NCBI GenBank assembly: GCA_033060915.1
Contig: CM065392.1
Location: 14,607,501 to 14,671,500, forward strand
DNA length: 64,000 nucleotides
Direction of reading: 5' to 3'
From: Euryodendron excelsum
Taxonomy: Eukaryota; Streptophyta; Magnoliopsida; Ericales; Pentaphylacaceae
Part shown: positions 24,480 through 61,952 of the stretch, piece by piece
Position numbering within the stretch: position 1 is the stretch's first letter
Layout: each line of letters opens with the position of its first letter
The notes under the pieces: generated by a model
Seen by the model: the letters and a program-made list of their open reading frames with translations, nothing else
Told to the model about the DNA's origin: nothing
Database searches by the model: none
Translations under genes and position numbers: made by a program

Positions 24480-25720
24480 AATTTAACTGATACATTTTAT
24501 GTTTTCCCAATAATTTGTGGAGGGGTCTAGGGATCGGGAAGGTGGGGCAGTGGATGGGTGGTGGCCAAATGGGATGGGGGCACTAGTCAGGGGAGGGGGG
24601 ACTGCAGCAGGGTTGTGGGTGGCTGGGTGGTTGGATAGGGGCTGGAGGGTGGGAGGCATTAGGGTGTGACAAAAAGGTTTAGGGGGTGGAGGAGAGGAAC
24701 AAAGAGGGGCAAGAGTAGAGAGACCAAAAAAGAACAAAGGAGAGATAGAAAGAGACGCAAAAAGATGAATGAGAATGAAATCATGTGAATATACTATTTT
24801 ATCGCTCACGGGTGCGATACCTGATCAATTTCCATCCATTTGGCTAACAACCGTTTTCGATTGGACCTATTAGGTACCAATTACAAAATTAAAGGGTATT
24901 TTTACTAAAATTAAAATTATAAGGATGAAATCGAAACTAGACCTAAAGTACAGAGGCAACCAATGTAATTAGCCCTAAAAAAACATAGCAAATAAGCTAA
25001 CTTAAAAAAAGCTTGGCTGGGATGTTTGTAACCTGCTGAAAAAACTATTTTTTTTTACAGTTTTTAATTGTTAGTTTTTGGCACATTCTTTTTTTTTTTT
25101 TTTTAGCTTTTTACGTGAAAGTAACAATATTAACCTCAAATTGACCTCGATGTTGTGTAAATTATGTTTCGTATATAACTTTTTGGTTACGTAAGATAAA
25201 TCTAGGATGTATATTAAAGTTATGGTAGTAAATGAGTGGATTTGAAAAGGTTTAAATAGGTTGGCATCGGTGGTGGATAGTGACAACAGTAGGAGGTGGT
25301 GGGTGATGGCGGCAATGGGAGGTGGGGGGTGGTGGCAGCGGCAACGGTGGGCAATGATTGGTGGGGTGAGCAGTGGTGAGTGGCGGCAAAGGTGATAGTG
25401 CATGGTGGCAACGACGGTGGTGGGGTGGTGATGTTGTTGGGGGCAACGAGTTATAGTGGTGGGTGACAATTGGTGTTGGTAGAGGACATTTTAGAAACTT
25501 GAAAACTTTATTAACTTTCACTACAATGATTTAAGTACAAAAAGCATCAAATTTTAAGCGTTTTCCTTTTGAGCTTTTTTATGCTAGAAAGCTATAAAAA
25601 AAACTTAAAAAAAAAAAAAAAGCCTCTTTTTAAGTTAAAAAAATTCAAATAAACACTTTATTTTTTTTTAAGCAAAAAACTGAATAAACTTAAAAAATAA
25701 GTTGTTCCCAAACGAGCCCT
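24480..25720. repeat. G-rich minisatellite blocks and possible MITE
   Basis: Two stretches, 24520-24690 and 25255-25480, consist of degenerate GGTGG/GGCGGC-type words. Proline-rich frames on the opposite strand are only a by-product. The second block is flanked by T- and A-rich arms. The right arm ends 'cttaaaaaataagttgttcccaaacgagccct' (25690-25720), a style common at ends of plant hAT-like MITEs, but the left end (near 25002) pairs with it only weakly. 24300-24480 and 24830-25000 show nothing recognisable. Confidence 0.35.
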
Positions 25721-26540
25721 ATATACAATTTTATTTTTCTATCTATTTTTTCACTCCTACACAAAAGGCCGTAGAACTCACATTTTAAATTCATGTCCGA
25801 CCCTTGTCACTCTTTAACCGTTACCCTCGACCTAGTTGGAGCCTTGGAGGAGGTGTTGAGTTTTGGCTTAAAAGAAGTGCTACCCTCTGTTGAAAGAATT
25901 TTATAAAATCACTTCTTGTAATTCTCATTAATACAAATAAATCATAACTTAAGAATAAACCAAAGAACAATACAAGAACAATGCAATAGAATTATATTAA
26001 TGAATAATAAAATATAGTGAAAGGAAAATAGAAAAGCTGGCCTGTGAGAATTGAGAGGCGTGATAACACTGTCCTAAAGCAACTGTACCTTCCTACAAGA
26101 AGGTATAATCGGACATCAGCTGCTCCAAGATTCAACCCAATTTACTCACAGCCTATCTCCTCGGGAGTCACGCCTACCGGGAGAACAATGAACCGTCCCA
26201 GTTGTAGTTGCCCATAAAACGAGTATATAAAATATAGAGATTGTAGAGAATAAGAACATGCATATATTTGTGTGTCTTTCATGTTTGTACACCTTTCTAT
26301 CTATCTCAAATAATACCAAGTAGGAGTCTTTTATAGACTCTAGGAACTAGCCGTTATGAGCTCTTAAAACCTCAATGAAATGCTACTAAATATTGTAACA
26401 CCCTAATAAATCCCATGACACAAATGATATAATAAGTTTTGTAATAAAAACTTGTAACCGAATAATTAAATAATAAAAATAAAGTTTTGAAATTTAATAA
26501 AAGAATAATTTTATTCTAATACCCTCGACTTAGTTGGAGC

Positions 26541-26777
26541 CGCGGAGTAAAACGACGGTTTCACTAAATCCATTTGCGACGATAATATGTCGTCGTAAAT
26601 AGGGGATGCCTTTAAATGCTTTAAACGGCATCGTTTTGTAACTTTTTTCGCGACGGCACCATTCGCAAAAGCTATTTCTCACAATGGTACGGTTGTCGTC
26701 ACGAATAATAGGCATTAGTGATGGCATTTCAGCCATCGCAAAAGAATCCGTTGCAAATAGCATGTTTTATAGTAGTG
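26541..26777 (-). mobile_element. End of a CACTA (En/Spm) transposon
   Basis: The minus strand begins CACTACTATAAAAC at 26777, the canonical CACTA terminal sequence. Inward lie repeated subterminal words built on gcgacg/cgtcgc and 'gcaaa' (26565-26760), as expected for transposase-binding repeats. No second CACTA end or transposase frame was seen, so this is a fragment. Confidence 0.6.
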
Positions 26778-27859
26778 CAGCTAGTATTTTGTTTTTCATT
26801 CTGCTTAAAGCAATCAAATTTGATCAACCTTTAATGAGTAATCCTCACGAGGGCGGATTTGGTGGAAATGCAGAAATAGTACTTCAATTAGCTACTGAAT
26901 TGCTATAGTTACGGGTCGATTGCTAGTTGGAACAAACGCATATCTCGTTCAATTCACATTATATGATACAGGATGATGCATATAAGCATTTTGATAGTAA
27001 ATCCTTTTCAATGGTAACATGTCTAGAAATAACTTTAAGAACAACTTATATTTTCATATTTCTCTTTTGATTTTTATCCTTCCTTGTTTTTGTCGGTAAA
27101 TGGAACAGGGGTTAAATTGATGGTTACATATAGGACACTGTTAGTTTTGTCCATATATTCAAGTAGAAGCAACAGCTGATAAGGCAGAATTTCAGTTGAT
27201 GATATTTACATGTATATAAATTTTGATTACAAATGCTAATAAAGAAGTGCTAACGTTGGCAAGAACTTGAAAGCTTACTCTCTAAGTAGAGCTCTGTGTC
27301 CATGTGAGGGTTTATTGAAGACCTAAAAGAGAGAAAGGAGACTTAAGAAATACATGCAAACACAGAAAAAACTAAAAAAAAAAGCATTGCAAGATTGTTG
27401 TGTGGGTTCCATGAATCCTTTACCTACTTTTAGAATCCCAGAGGCATACGTGACCTAAACAATAGAGGGTAACCGATCAATTTGTCCCTTAAACTTTACT
27501 TCATATTTTAATGTAATTTTCGAACTTTATATTTTTTATTTAAGCTATTGAACTTTTACAAGTCAATCAATGTAGTCTAACTCGTTATGAAAATGAGAAA
27601 ATCTAAACTAATGTGAGAACCCAACTTTGTGCAGAGTCATCCAGATCATGACTACTGTGCTTACTAGACTAAGATCAGTGTATGTGTCTCGCAGTCTAAT
27701 GGAAAATGATATGTAGTAGGACCTGCAATTCACATATATATATACATATATAGGGTATGTTACCCTTCATATATCGGTCCGACCTGTGCCAAAAACAAGT
27801 CTTAAACATGCATGGAACATCGAAGTGGAATATACTTGTATTGTCTTGAATGATGTGTC

Positions 27860-27891
<32 letters not shown>

Positions 27892-28782
27892 TCTCTGGCA
27901 ATGCTTTTGTTTTTGGCTTTAATCCGAGGGAGAGCTTGGCTGAGTTTGCAAGCTGTACATAGTATTACTTGTTGACACTGGATCCTTTTAGATGTTTTCA
28001 TTATAGTGAGCTATAGGTTGTATTTCTTCGTGACATACTTCCATTAATTATTGCTACTTAACATGTGTCATTGCTGCAGATATAATATATATATATATAT
28101 ATATATAGCTTCGTATCTAGCTCCGTTATGTTGCTGCATATCCGCAGAACTTAGATATTCATCCGAGGGAAGTAACAAGCTAGAATTGATATAGTCCGCA
28201 ATCATGTAGAAGAAAACTTTCTATTTGCCTTTATTTGGGCTTGTAAATAATTGTCATTGCAAAAGAGGTGCCTAGGACGGATGCACTAAAACTTTTTCCC
28301 TAGTATAGATGCAACGTACGTACAAACATCCATTTGCCAAAATAATCACACTAATGCCTACTACTACATCTACCATTACGATTCCCACAAAAGATATTAG
28401 AAATTCAACAATAAAGGCATATTCTATTCACAAAAAAGAAAAAGAAAATAAAATTAAAACACACCATATAAATATATTCAATATTAACAGTTAGGAATAT
28501 CCCAGATGGAAACCTTGCAAACATCTTATGCAAGGAAAGATAGCTCTGCATTAGTGTACAAATGATGATGATGATAGAAAAATAAAGAGGAAAAAAAAAA
28601 CTATTAAAGAAGACTGACCGACTGATCGAAGTAGTCATGAGATGGAAAGGATGGCAAGTTTGCCAATCGCTTTTTCCATAATTTTATACTTCTAAAGTAC
28701 GTACGCATATTTACGTATATCTACAATATTCTATAAGTTTTGGCCCCATTAATGTACAGAGTTCTCTTACTGCGATTGCTCT
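26778..28782. other. Intergenic DNA downstream of the PI4K gamma gene
   Basis: Mostly AT-rich unique sequence. AT microsatellites lie at 27860-27885 and about 28085-28107. A short open plus-strand stretch at 26807-26908 looks protein-like but is unidentified (see findings). The stretch 28640-28782 should hold the 3' UTR of the minus-strand kinase gene; I saw no clear AATAAA there. Confidence 0.5.
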
Positions 28783-30612
28783 TTAGAACTCGCAAGAGGT
28801 TCCCAACCTCTGCTTCATCAAGCTCATGCTCTTTCTGCCCTCAAAAACCTCGGGCAAAAGCTTATCAAGATTCTCCAAGAACAAGTCCCATTCCTCTTCG
28901 CTCATTTCACCGAAAATGATTCCACCATTTTCATGGTTCTGGTTTGACACCGAGAAGGTCTTGCTCCGAGTCAGGCCTCCCACCTTGCAGTAGCACTCAT
29001 GCCCTCTGCCACTGCCACTGCCACTGCCATTGTTATTGACGAGGGTGTTTATATCACAATCATCTCTGTTTTGGACCTCGTGATCAAAAGGAGACACTAA
29101 TGCTGCATCAAGCAATCCACTCATTGATCTTGCAATTCTTAGCGGCTTACCTATAACAACAGGAGGAGGAGGAGGAGGAGGACCTTGTTGTAACAGTTGA
29201 TCAGGAAGATTCAAAGCCTGACTGGAGCTATCTTCACATTCTTCGCTCTCAAACTGAAATATTTCAGTCTGTTCTTCTTCTTCTTCGCATTCATAATCTT
29301 TTTTATTGCTTCCATTTAATATACTAGTACTACTCACGGTGGCCTTCGCGTTCAAACAGAGATTTTCTAGCACACTCAAATTTTCTTCTCCGCCAAACTC
29401 CCGAGTCATCATTTCACCAATATCGGCAAGACAAAGGCCAGCAGCAACAGCTCGCTTCATGAAAACGGTGCACACCACAAGAACCCGAATAGAGGACTCC
29501 CTTATGGAAGGAAGCTCGTTCCTGAGAATTTCCGCATCTTTGAAAGGATCAAGACTTAGCACGTATTCAACTTCAGACTCCGAAAATGGAACCGAGGCTT
29601 GAGGCCAATGCAGCCACTCAAAATATGGATCGTCAAGCGATTCAGGCAAGCAAAGCCCGTGGTCTATGGGCACGAGCTCAGCTGCACCTGCACCCACCAC
29701 ATAACTACTCTCGTCCCCACCACCACGCTTTACAAGCATGTTTCCAGCATGCCTGTCAAGATTCAGGAGTCTTACATCCAGTATCCCAATGCAATGGATT
29801 GAAGAAACAGAGAAGCCAGAAGGACCCAAGTCTCCAGCATCAGAATCATGATCCACGAATCGTTGAAGCGAGGCAACCTTATAAGAGGAAGAAGAAGGCG
29901 GAGGATGAGTTGACGAAATAGCTTCTGAATTATTATTATGTACATGATGAAATGTAGCATGAGAAATTTTGACTAGTGCTGTTGGAGGAACCCCCGCGAA
30001 GCCACCATGATCAAGGAGATAAGCAGCCAATTCACGCAGCCCGGTTTCACCTATACGGATAGAGGAGCTTTTCATACCCGAAAGGTTTTGGCCACCTGGG
30101 TTGTTAAAACCCTGAGGAGTAGGTGGTTCTTCATCAATGGGCTTTACCACGGCAATGGTCTCATTATTCCGGCCGCCGCGTAAGAAATAGGCACCGCTTA
30201 GACCACTTGAAACCGGAACAAGAATAACACCAGAGGCCATGGCTATGGCGACCTCGACCACAAGAGCACGCGTTCTCGGGTCAGCATGACCACCCATGAT
30301 CTCAATCCTCCTCCTCCTCCTCGGATTCCCATCGAAGTAGAACTCTTCCTCCTCCTCCTCCTCCTCCTCCTCCTCCTCCTCCAGTAGTAGTCTGGTGGTG
30401 AGGGAGAGGCATGGGGTGGAGAAGCTTCGATGAATGTTGGCAACTTGGAAGGCTTGTCTTAAGGAATGGGCGGCGAAATTAGTTTGGCCGAATTCGGGCA
30501 TGGTGTAATCGAGGTGAGAATTTGATAGGAGTCTGCATCTCGGGGGTCGGTTGAAGGACTTGAATCTATGATGTTGTTGATCCACAGCTACAGCCATCTT
30601 GAAGAATCTCAT
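28783..30612 (-). CDS. PI4KG1-like: Phosphatidylinositol 4-kinase gamma (type II PI3/PI4 kinase family), intronless
   Basis: 609 residues in one exon. The kinase fold covers about residues 136-410: a glycine-bearing loop SGLSGAYFLRGG (136-147), the nucleotide-binding lysine in VVKPIDEEP (K157), the catalytic loop LLNLDRHAGN (282-291, D286) and the metal-binding VPIDHG (D317). The N-terminal MAVAVDQ (from residue 6, base 30597) and the C-terminal EEEWDLFLENLDKLLPEVF match plant PI4K gamma 1-type proteins, so translation may start at either methionine. Simple stretches are unusually marked: 13 consecutive glutamates (78-90), a proline run (478-484) and a GS repeat (530-535). Family members act near membranes; several plant ones have shown protein-kinase rather than lipid-kinase activity, so the substrate is open. 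Arabidopsis At2g40850 is the likely counterpart. Confidence 0.93.
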   Translation of the reverse strand: MRFFKMAVAVDQQHHRFKSFNRPPRCRLLSNSHLDYTMPEFGQTNFAAHSLRQAFQVANIHRSFSTPCLSLTTRLLLEEEEEEEEEEEEEFYFDGNPRRRRRIEIMGGHADPRTRALVVEVAIAMASGVILVPVSSGLSGAYFLRGGRNNETIAVVKPIDEEPPTPQGFNNPGGQNLSGMKSSSIRIGETGLRELAAYLLDHGGFAGVPPTALVKISHATFHHVHNNNSEAISSTHPPPSSSSYKVASLQRFVDHDSDAGDLGPSGFSVSSIHCIGILDVRLLNLDRHAGNMLVKRGGGDESSYVVGAGAAELVPIDHGLCLPESLDDPYFEWLHWPQASVPFSESEVEYVLSLDPFKDAEILRNELPSIRESSIRVLVVCTVFMKRAVAAGLCLADIGEMMTREFGGEENLSVLENLCLNAKATVSSTSILNGSNKKDYECEEEEEQTEIFQFESEECEDSSSQALNLPDQLLQQGPPPPPPPVVIGKPLRIARSMSGLLDAALVSPFDHEVQNRDDCDINTLVNNNGSGSGSGRGHECYCKVGGLTRSKTFSVSNQNHENGGIIFGEMSEEEWDLFLENLDKLLPEVFEGRKSMSLMKQRLGTSCEF

Positions 30613-30657
30613 GCAATGCTAGTTTTTGAGACAAATGGCTGTAGTAGTTCTAGTGTT

Positions 30658-30667
30658 GTATATATAG
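30658..30667 (-). promoter_or_regulatory. TATA box of the PI4K gamma gene
   Basis: The minus strand reads CTATATATAC about 46 bases before the first ATG (30612). With a start about 30 bases downstream the 5' leader would be only some 15-30 bases, which slightly favours the second in-frame methionine at 30597. Confidence 0.5.
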
Positions 30668-30933
30668 CCAGGAAGAACAGAAGGAAGAATTTCTTAATTC
30701 TTAGGAACTCTCTCTACACTAGTGTTAGTATTCTTCCCTGGGAGATAACCCATCACATGTCTGCAAATTCCAAAAAAAAACAAAGCAGTGAATTTCAATG
30801 TCAGTTTACAACCACGAGAATATGCAATTAAAATTCAAGGAGCAACATTGTGTTAGTTTTTCAACCGTTGTCATTGGAAAAGCATATCAATCGGAACCAT
30901 GATTTGATTAGTCAATTAACTTTTGATGCTTGT

Positions 30934-31746
30934 CAGGGCCGGCTCTACCCATTTTGGGGCTAACGTGAGAATCGTTTATGAGGCTTTTTTATTATTGTTA
31001 TTAAAATTTTTATTTCAAATATTCAATTTTAAAAACAAATTTAACAAGTTGTGCTATCCCATCATTAATTTTTGAAGGTAACTAAACAAAAATAGAGTAC
31101 AATTGTATAACACAAAGAAAGAGTACTAAAGTAGGATAAGTCATTAGGAAAAAATTGTGTAGGAGAGAGTAAAGAAAATTCTTATAGAACTACAAATGTA
31201 AGAGTAGTAAAGTAAGTCTCATATTAGTATACGACTTTCATCAATTTAAATTACAGAAAAATTATTAATAGAGTAATCATACAAGTTTACTTCTATAATT
31301 AATATCTACAAGACAAGATTAAATAATAAAGATTCAACATGTATAACAGAAAAATCAAACAAAAATTTGATAAAATTGAATAATTTAAGAAATAGATATA
31401 GAGAGAAAGGTTTAGAGTCTCTAGACTTTTTGACTTCTTTACTTCTTAGTTCTTAGAGAGAGAGTCATTGAAGGTTTAGACTTTTGATTTTTCTTGTCTT
31501 GAAAAGTAATAATCATCAATATATTCATTTTAGGCCTAAACTTTGTGATAATCATCAATTTAGCTAATTAGTATATTTAATTTTAGGCCTTTTTCCCTAT
31601 CTAGTCTAAAGTCATTTACAAAAGAAAAACTGTAAAATTCATTCTACAAGATAACTATAAAATATAATGTCCTAAAAAATTGAGGTATTAAAAAGTCGGG
31701 GGTCTTAAGCCATTGCCTCATTTGCCTTACACTTGAGCCGGCCCTG
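30934..31746. mobile_element. hAT-type MITE, 813 bp, with terminal inverted repeats and 8-bp target duplication
   Basis: It begins CAGGGCCGGCTC and ends GAGCCGGCCCTG, perfect 12-base inverted ends. It is flanked by atgcttgt (30926-30933) and atgctcat (31747-31754), an 8-bp target duplication with two changes, the length made by hAT transposases. The interior is AT-rich with no coding frame. It sits about 320 bases upstream of the PI4K gamma start. Confidence 0.85.
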
Positions 31747-32029
31747 ATGCTCATAACGCGAACGAGATTTAACCTATGGCTCTTGAAGACTCAAATGTTG
31801 ATATAATAGTCTACAAGATAAAACCACTAATGCTATATTTAAATTCCAAATTTATCAAAGAAAAAGAAAAAACATGACAAAAAATGGAGAGTGAAAAGAG
31901 AAAGAAATGTAGAACTTTAAATTCTTATCTATTTTTTTTCTTATGTTCTTTTACCATTCACTTTCTCTTGTAACCAAACATAAACTATCATTTCATTTTT
32001 TTTCTTTTCTCAACAAATTTATGTTCCAA

Positions 32030-33070
32030 ACATAGGGGTAATGTTTATAAAATTTTACTCCAATCAATAATCCCTCTCCCAATATAAAGTGCTCTCATCA
32101 CAATCAGGTTTCTTGTTTTACGTGCTATTTGTTTAAATTTTATGCGTGCGCTTATAATTTTAATATATATTTATAGTTTAAGTTGATAAAGAGCACAACA
32201 ATCATTAGAAATAGGGTAAAATATAATTTACACTTTTGTACTTTATACCAAATTTCTCTTCAAGATATGCATATTTAATTGTAACAATTATCTTTTAATT
32301 TATTACAATGTCACCCTTTTATAAGCTTTTGTTTGTACAATTGACGACCAAAAGCCATGTGCATGTCATGTGATCTTTTTTAAAAGAAAAAAATGTGTTC
32401 TCACATTAATTGATGTTATTTTACCTCAATTATTTAGTTCTGATATTTTTTTACAGTAATTTCTCACCAATGACCTGCCAAACTTTTTACAGTCATTTTA
32501 CGTATAAAAAGAAATTATGATTGTAAAATATCCCCAAATTATCTCAAGTGAAGGAGAGTTTAGGGCATTTTGGTGTCAAAATAGTATAAGAATACATTTT
32601 TACCTTTAAAAAAGAGACACGTGGACATACATGACTTTTGGCAGTCAATTGCACTAACAAAATCTTAAGAAAGGATGACATTGAAACAAATTAAAAAAAT
32701 AAAAATTTAATTGTTACAATTAAATTAAAGTACAGATTTTGATGTGAAATTTGATGTAAAGTGTAAGAGTGCAAAGTATATTTTATTATTTCAAAGGTTC
32801 ATGCACAATTTTTTCCGAAGAGAATGAAATGAATAGATAATTCATATTAAAATATAGATTATAAAATTTTACTTATATCAATAATCTCTCCCAAGATAAA
32901 GTACTCTCAATCAAAATCAGGTTTCTTGTTTTAAGGGTTATTTTATGCATGTACGTATACTTTCAATGTATAATTGTAGTTTATGTGACTATTGATCACC
33001 CCAATCATTAGAAATAGTTCTAGTGTTCATGCCCAATTTGATCTCAAGAGAATGAAATGACTGCGTAATT
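32030..33070. repeat. Tandemly duplicated segment; the left copy is split by a MITE
   Basis: Shared words in order include 'ttttactc/ttactt..caataatc', 'caggtttcttgtttta', 'caatcattagaaatag', 'gttcatgc' and 'gagaatgaaatga'. The left copy covers about 32030-32213 plus 32793-32835, and the right copy about 32862-33065. The MITE (32214-32790) lies between 'aaatag' and 'gttcatgc' of the left copy and is absent from the right copy. 31755-32029 and 33070-33890 are AT-rich with nothing recognisable. Confidence 0.75.
32214..32790. mobile_element. MITE with long (about 190 bp) terminal inverted repeats
   Basis: The left arm starts gtaaaatataatttacac; the reverse complement of the right arm reads ataaaatatactttgcac. 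Pairing continues through 'taattgtaacaatta', 'aatgtcaccctttt' against 'aatgtcatcctttc', and 'caattgacgaccaaaagcc' against 'caattgactgccaaaagtc'. A transcript would form a long hairpin. Long arms suggest a Mutator-like or foldback MITE. I could not fix a target duplication. Confidence 0.75.
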
Positions 33071-33899
33071 CAGAAAATTAACACTCAGGAAATTTACCTT
33101 AACAAGTAAAATAGAAAAATGGTTTTCAAATGCATAGATATATAGCAACAGAGAGTTGGCTATTCATATTCAGTTTTTTTCTTAGAAGGTGAAGGGGGAA
33201 AAAAAAATCAAAGGTAAATAAAAAAAATTAATAATAGAAACACGAGTCATAAACATACATATTAATTAAATGGAAGACAAAAAGTTCTTACTCGTACAGA
33301 TGAATTTGCTAATTCCCCGATCACCTACAAAATACAGACCAATTTATACCCATTTTCAAGTGGATCACGACCTGCACAAATCTGAAAAAAACTTAATATT
33401 GATTCTGCAAAAACAACATGTAACACACATTATTATTCTCAGAAATTATAACTAATTACCTTTTAGTCCCTCGCTCCTCCGCTTAGAGATCGCCACAATG
33501 TACTGCAAGATATCCACAATTCTCAATTTAAATAACTTTTACAACCTAAAGATAATAACACTTTTATAATTTAGTAAAAACAAAAAAGAGTCATTACGCA
33601 TCGATCCACATATGTCCAAGAGTTATTTCTACAGTATCCTATATCCCTCAGGGTGTGTTGAACATAAGTTTTCGCTAAAAACACTACGTACGGTGTCTTA
33701 AACCTAATTAGGGATTATGATATTGTCACGAGACTGATCATGTTTATGATTTTGATTAACAATAACAATAATAATTCTTGGGGACCTATTTCTACGTTCT
33801 TAAAGTTGCATGTTTAGTTTCATTTTAGAATATAATATACATGCATCGCACCTAGGCGAAACAGGAGCCTGAGGCTGCATACTATTTTAAATGTAGAAA

Positions 33900-35364
33900 T
33901 TGAAGCCTAAGAACCAGAGGCGGACGGGAGTGGGGGGCTATGAATCCCCTAAAGTTTAGAAAATTTCTTTTATACCCTATAAATTTTAAAATATTTTACT
34001 TTTGTAAATTTTTAGATATTTTGATATACAAGTGTATTGATCCTCTAAAAATCAAAAAAAAAAAAAATTCTTAATCCTTCTTTCAACAAAAAAAAAAAAA
34101 AGATTTTATTGCCCCCTCAACTGAGTCCCCACAGCTAAAAATCATATGCACATTCATGCGGTGTGTACATATATATATGTATGTATGTAAGAGAGAGAGA
34201 GAGAAAGACCCTGAATACTGGTGAGGCATTCGGGAAGACGGCCGGCAACGGGAGAGCGCGAGAGAGAGAGAGAGATAGAGGAGGATCAATCCGTCACCGA
34301 GAAGTTCAGTTCCTGAAAGACAAGACAAGCCAAGCCTTTCTTTCCCCTCCCCCCCTTTCTTGTTGTTTAACCAAATGAAGAATTACACCTCCTTAAGCCT
34401 ATGCTTCTCTTCCTCTTTTTTTTATTTATTATTTAATTTAATAATAAAATTTCTTTCTTTGATCCTTATTGGTTACCGAATTCCCCGGTAACTGTCTTCC
34501 CATTTAGGGATGGTCAGCACACGCTTCCGCAACCAACCCCCGCGTCCTATTTTAGGGAGGGAGGGTCTCTTCACTTTCTTAACAACTGCAGTCAGATAAC
34601 ACATTCATGACAGTCAAATCACCAAATGCTACCTGCCCCAAGAATGAAAAAAAAAACTAATAATTGAAAGTAAATCTTGTATTTGTGGAGTGTTGAAAAT
34701 AAATTGGTAAAAAGAGAAGAAAGTTAGTAAATATTTATTAGATATACTTTTTAATTAAAAAAGAGTAATAATAAGGATGTATAAAAGTAATTTTATTTCT
34801 CTTTCATTTCTTTTTTTTCCTTCACAGACACTGAGTTCGAGTTCGTGTGGAAAACTCACTCGTCCATGTATATTGATGTTGCTGGATAGATATTTCCACG
34901 CCACTGCTGCCTAAATTGGTCTGGTTTTGAAGGCCAACCCCTGCATTTCTGTTTTTTTTTTGTTTTTCAGAGTTACGGTTTTAACTGCAAAATCACCGGG
35001 TTCTCTTTCTAACCGCCTGATCACCGTTTCAGCGGTGCCGTTTTATCGAGTTTACGAGCAATAACTTCCGTGGATCGACGCAAAAGAAAAAACAAAAAAA
35101 CAAAAAACCGATCCCAAGCACATCTGAATAGCTCACCTTCATCACTCACTCCCAATGACCTCAGCCCAAAAAATTGAATTGAAGGGTTATAACACCTTGC
35201 CTTGAGAGCGAAAATCACATCACCATCTCCAATCAATTGGCAATTATACTACAACTACAACGCAAAAGTAGAGGCATAATGAGGTAATGATGTTGTGGGG
35301 CTTAATAAGGTTATGCTTCAAACTAAAAAAGTTAAAAAGATCGAGCAACATACGTTGTTCGTGC
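33900..35364. other. Intergenic DNA between PI4K gamma and DPE2
   Basis: At 33917 'agaggcggacggg' looks like one end of a hAT-type MITE, without a clear partner (near 34100 'attgccccctcaactg' is a weak candidate). GA microsatellites lie at 34190-34204 and 34258-34276. The rest is unique AT-rich sequence without a gene. Confidence 0.4.
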
Positions 35365-35370
35365 TTTATT
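35365..35370 (-). terminator. Candidate poly(A) signal of DPE2
   Basis: The minus strand reads AATAAA about 180 bases past the DPE2 stop codon, a plausible 3' UTR length. Confidence 0.45.
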
Positions 35371-35546
35371 TAGACTACAAATATGCTTGTTTCTAGAGAA
35401 GAAAAAGATATATAGCAGAGATTGGAGCAAGAGCGGGCGTCCTTGTACAAACCACCAGAACGTTAAAGCCATCATACAACTTTTCTAATTGCGATAACTC
35501 CACTCCGTAATAATTGATATGAAAAAAACAAAAATCAATTTTGAAC

Positions 35547-61952
<26,406 letters not shown>

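Noticed and set aside
24483..25521. Several minus-strand Pro/His/Thr-rich ORFs
   Set aside because: They come from G-rich minisatellite blocks, overlap each other in different frames and have no domain-like sequence.
29306..30443. ORFs overlapping the PI4K gamma gene in other frames, including an arginine run
   Set aside because: Shadows of the real coding frame; the Arg run is the glutamate repeat read out of frame.
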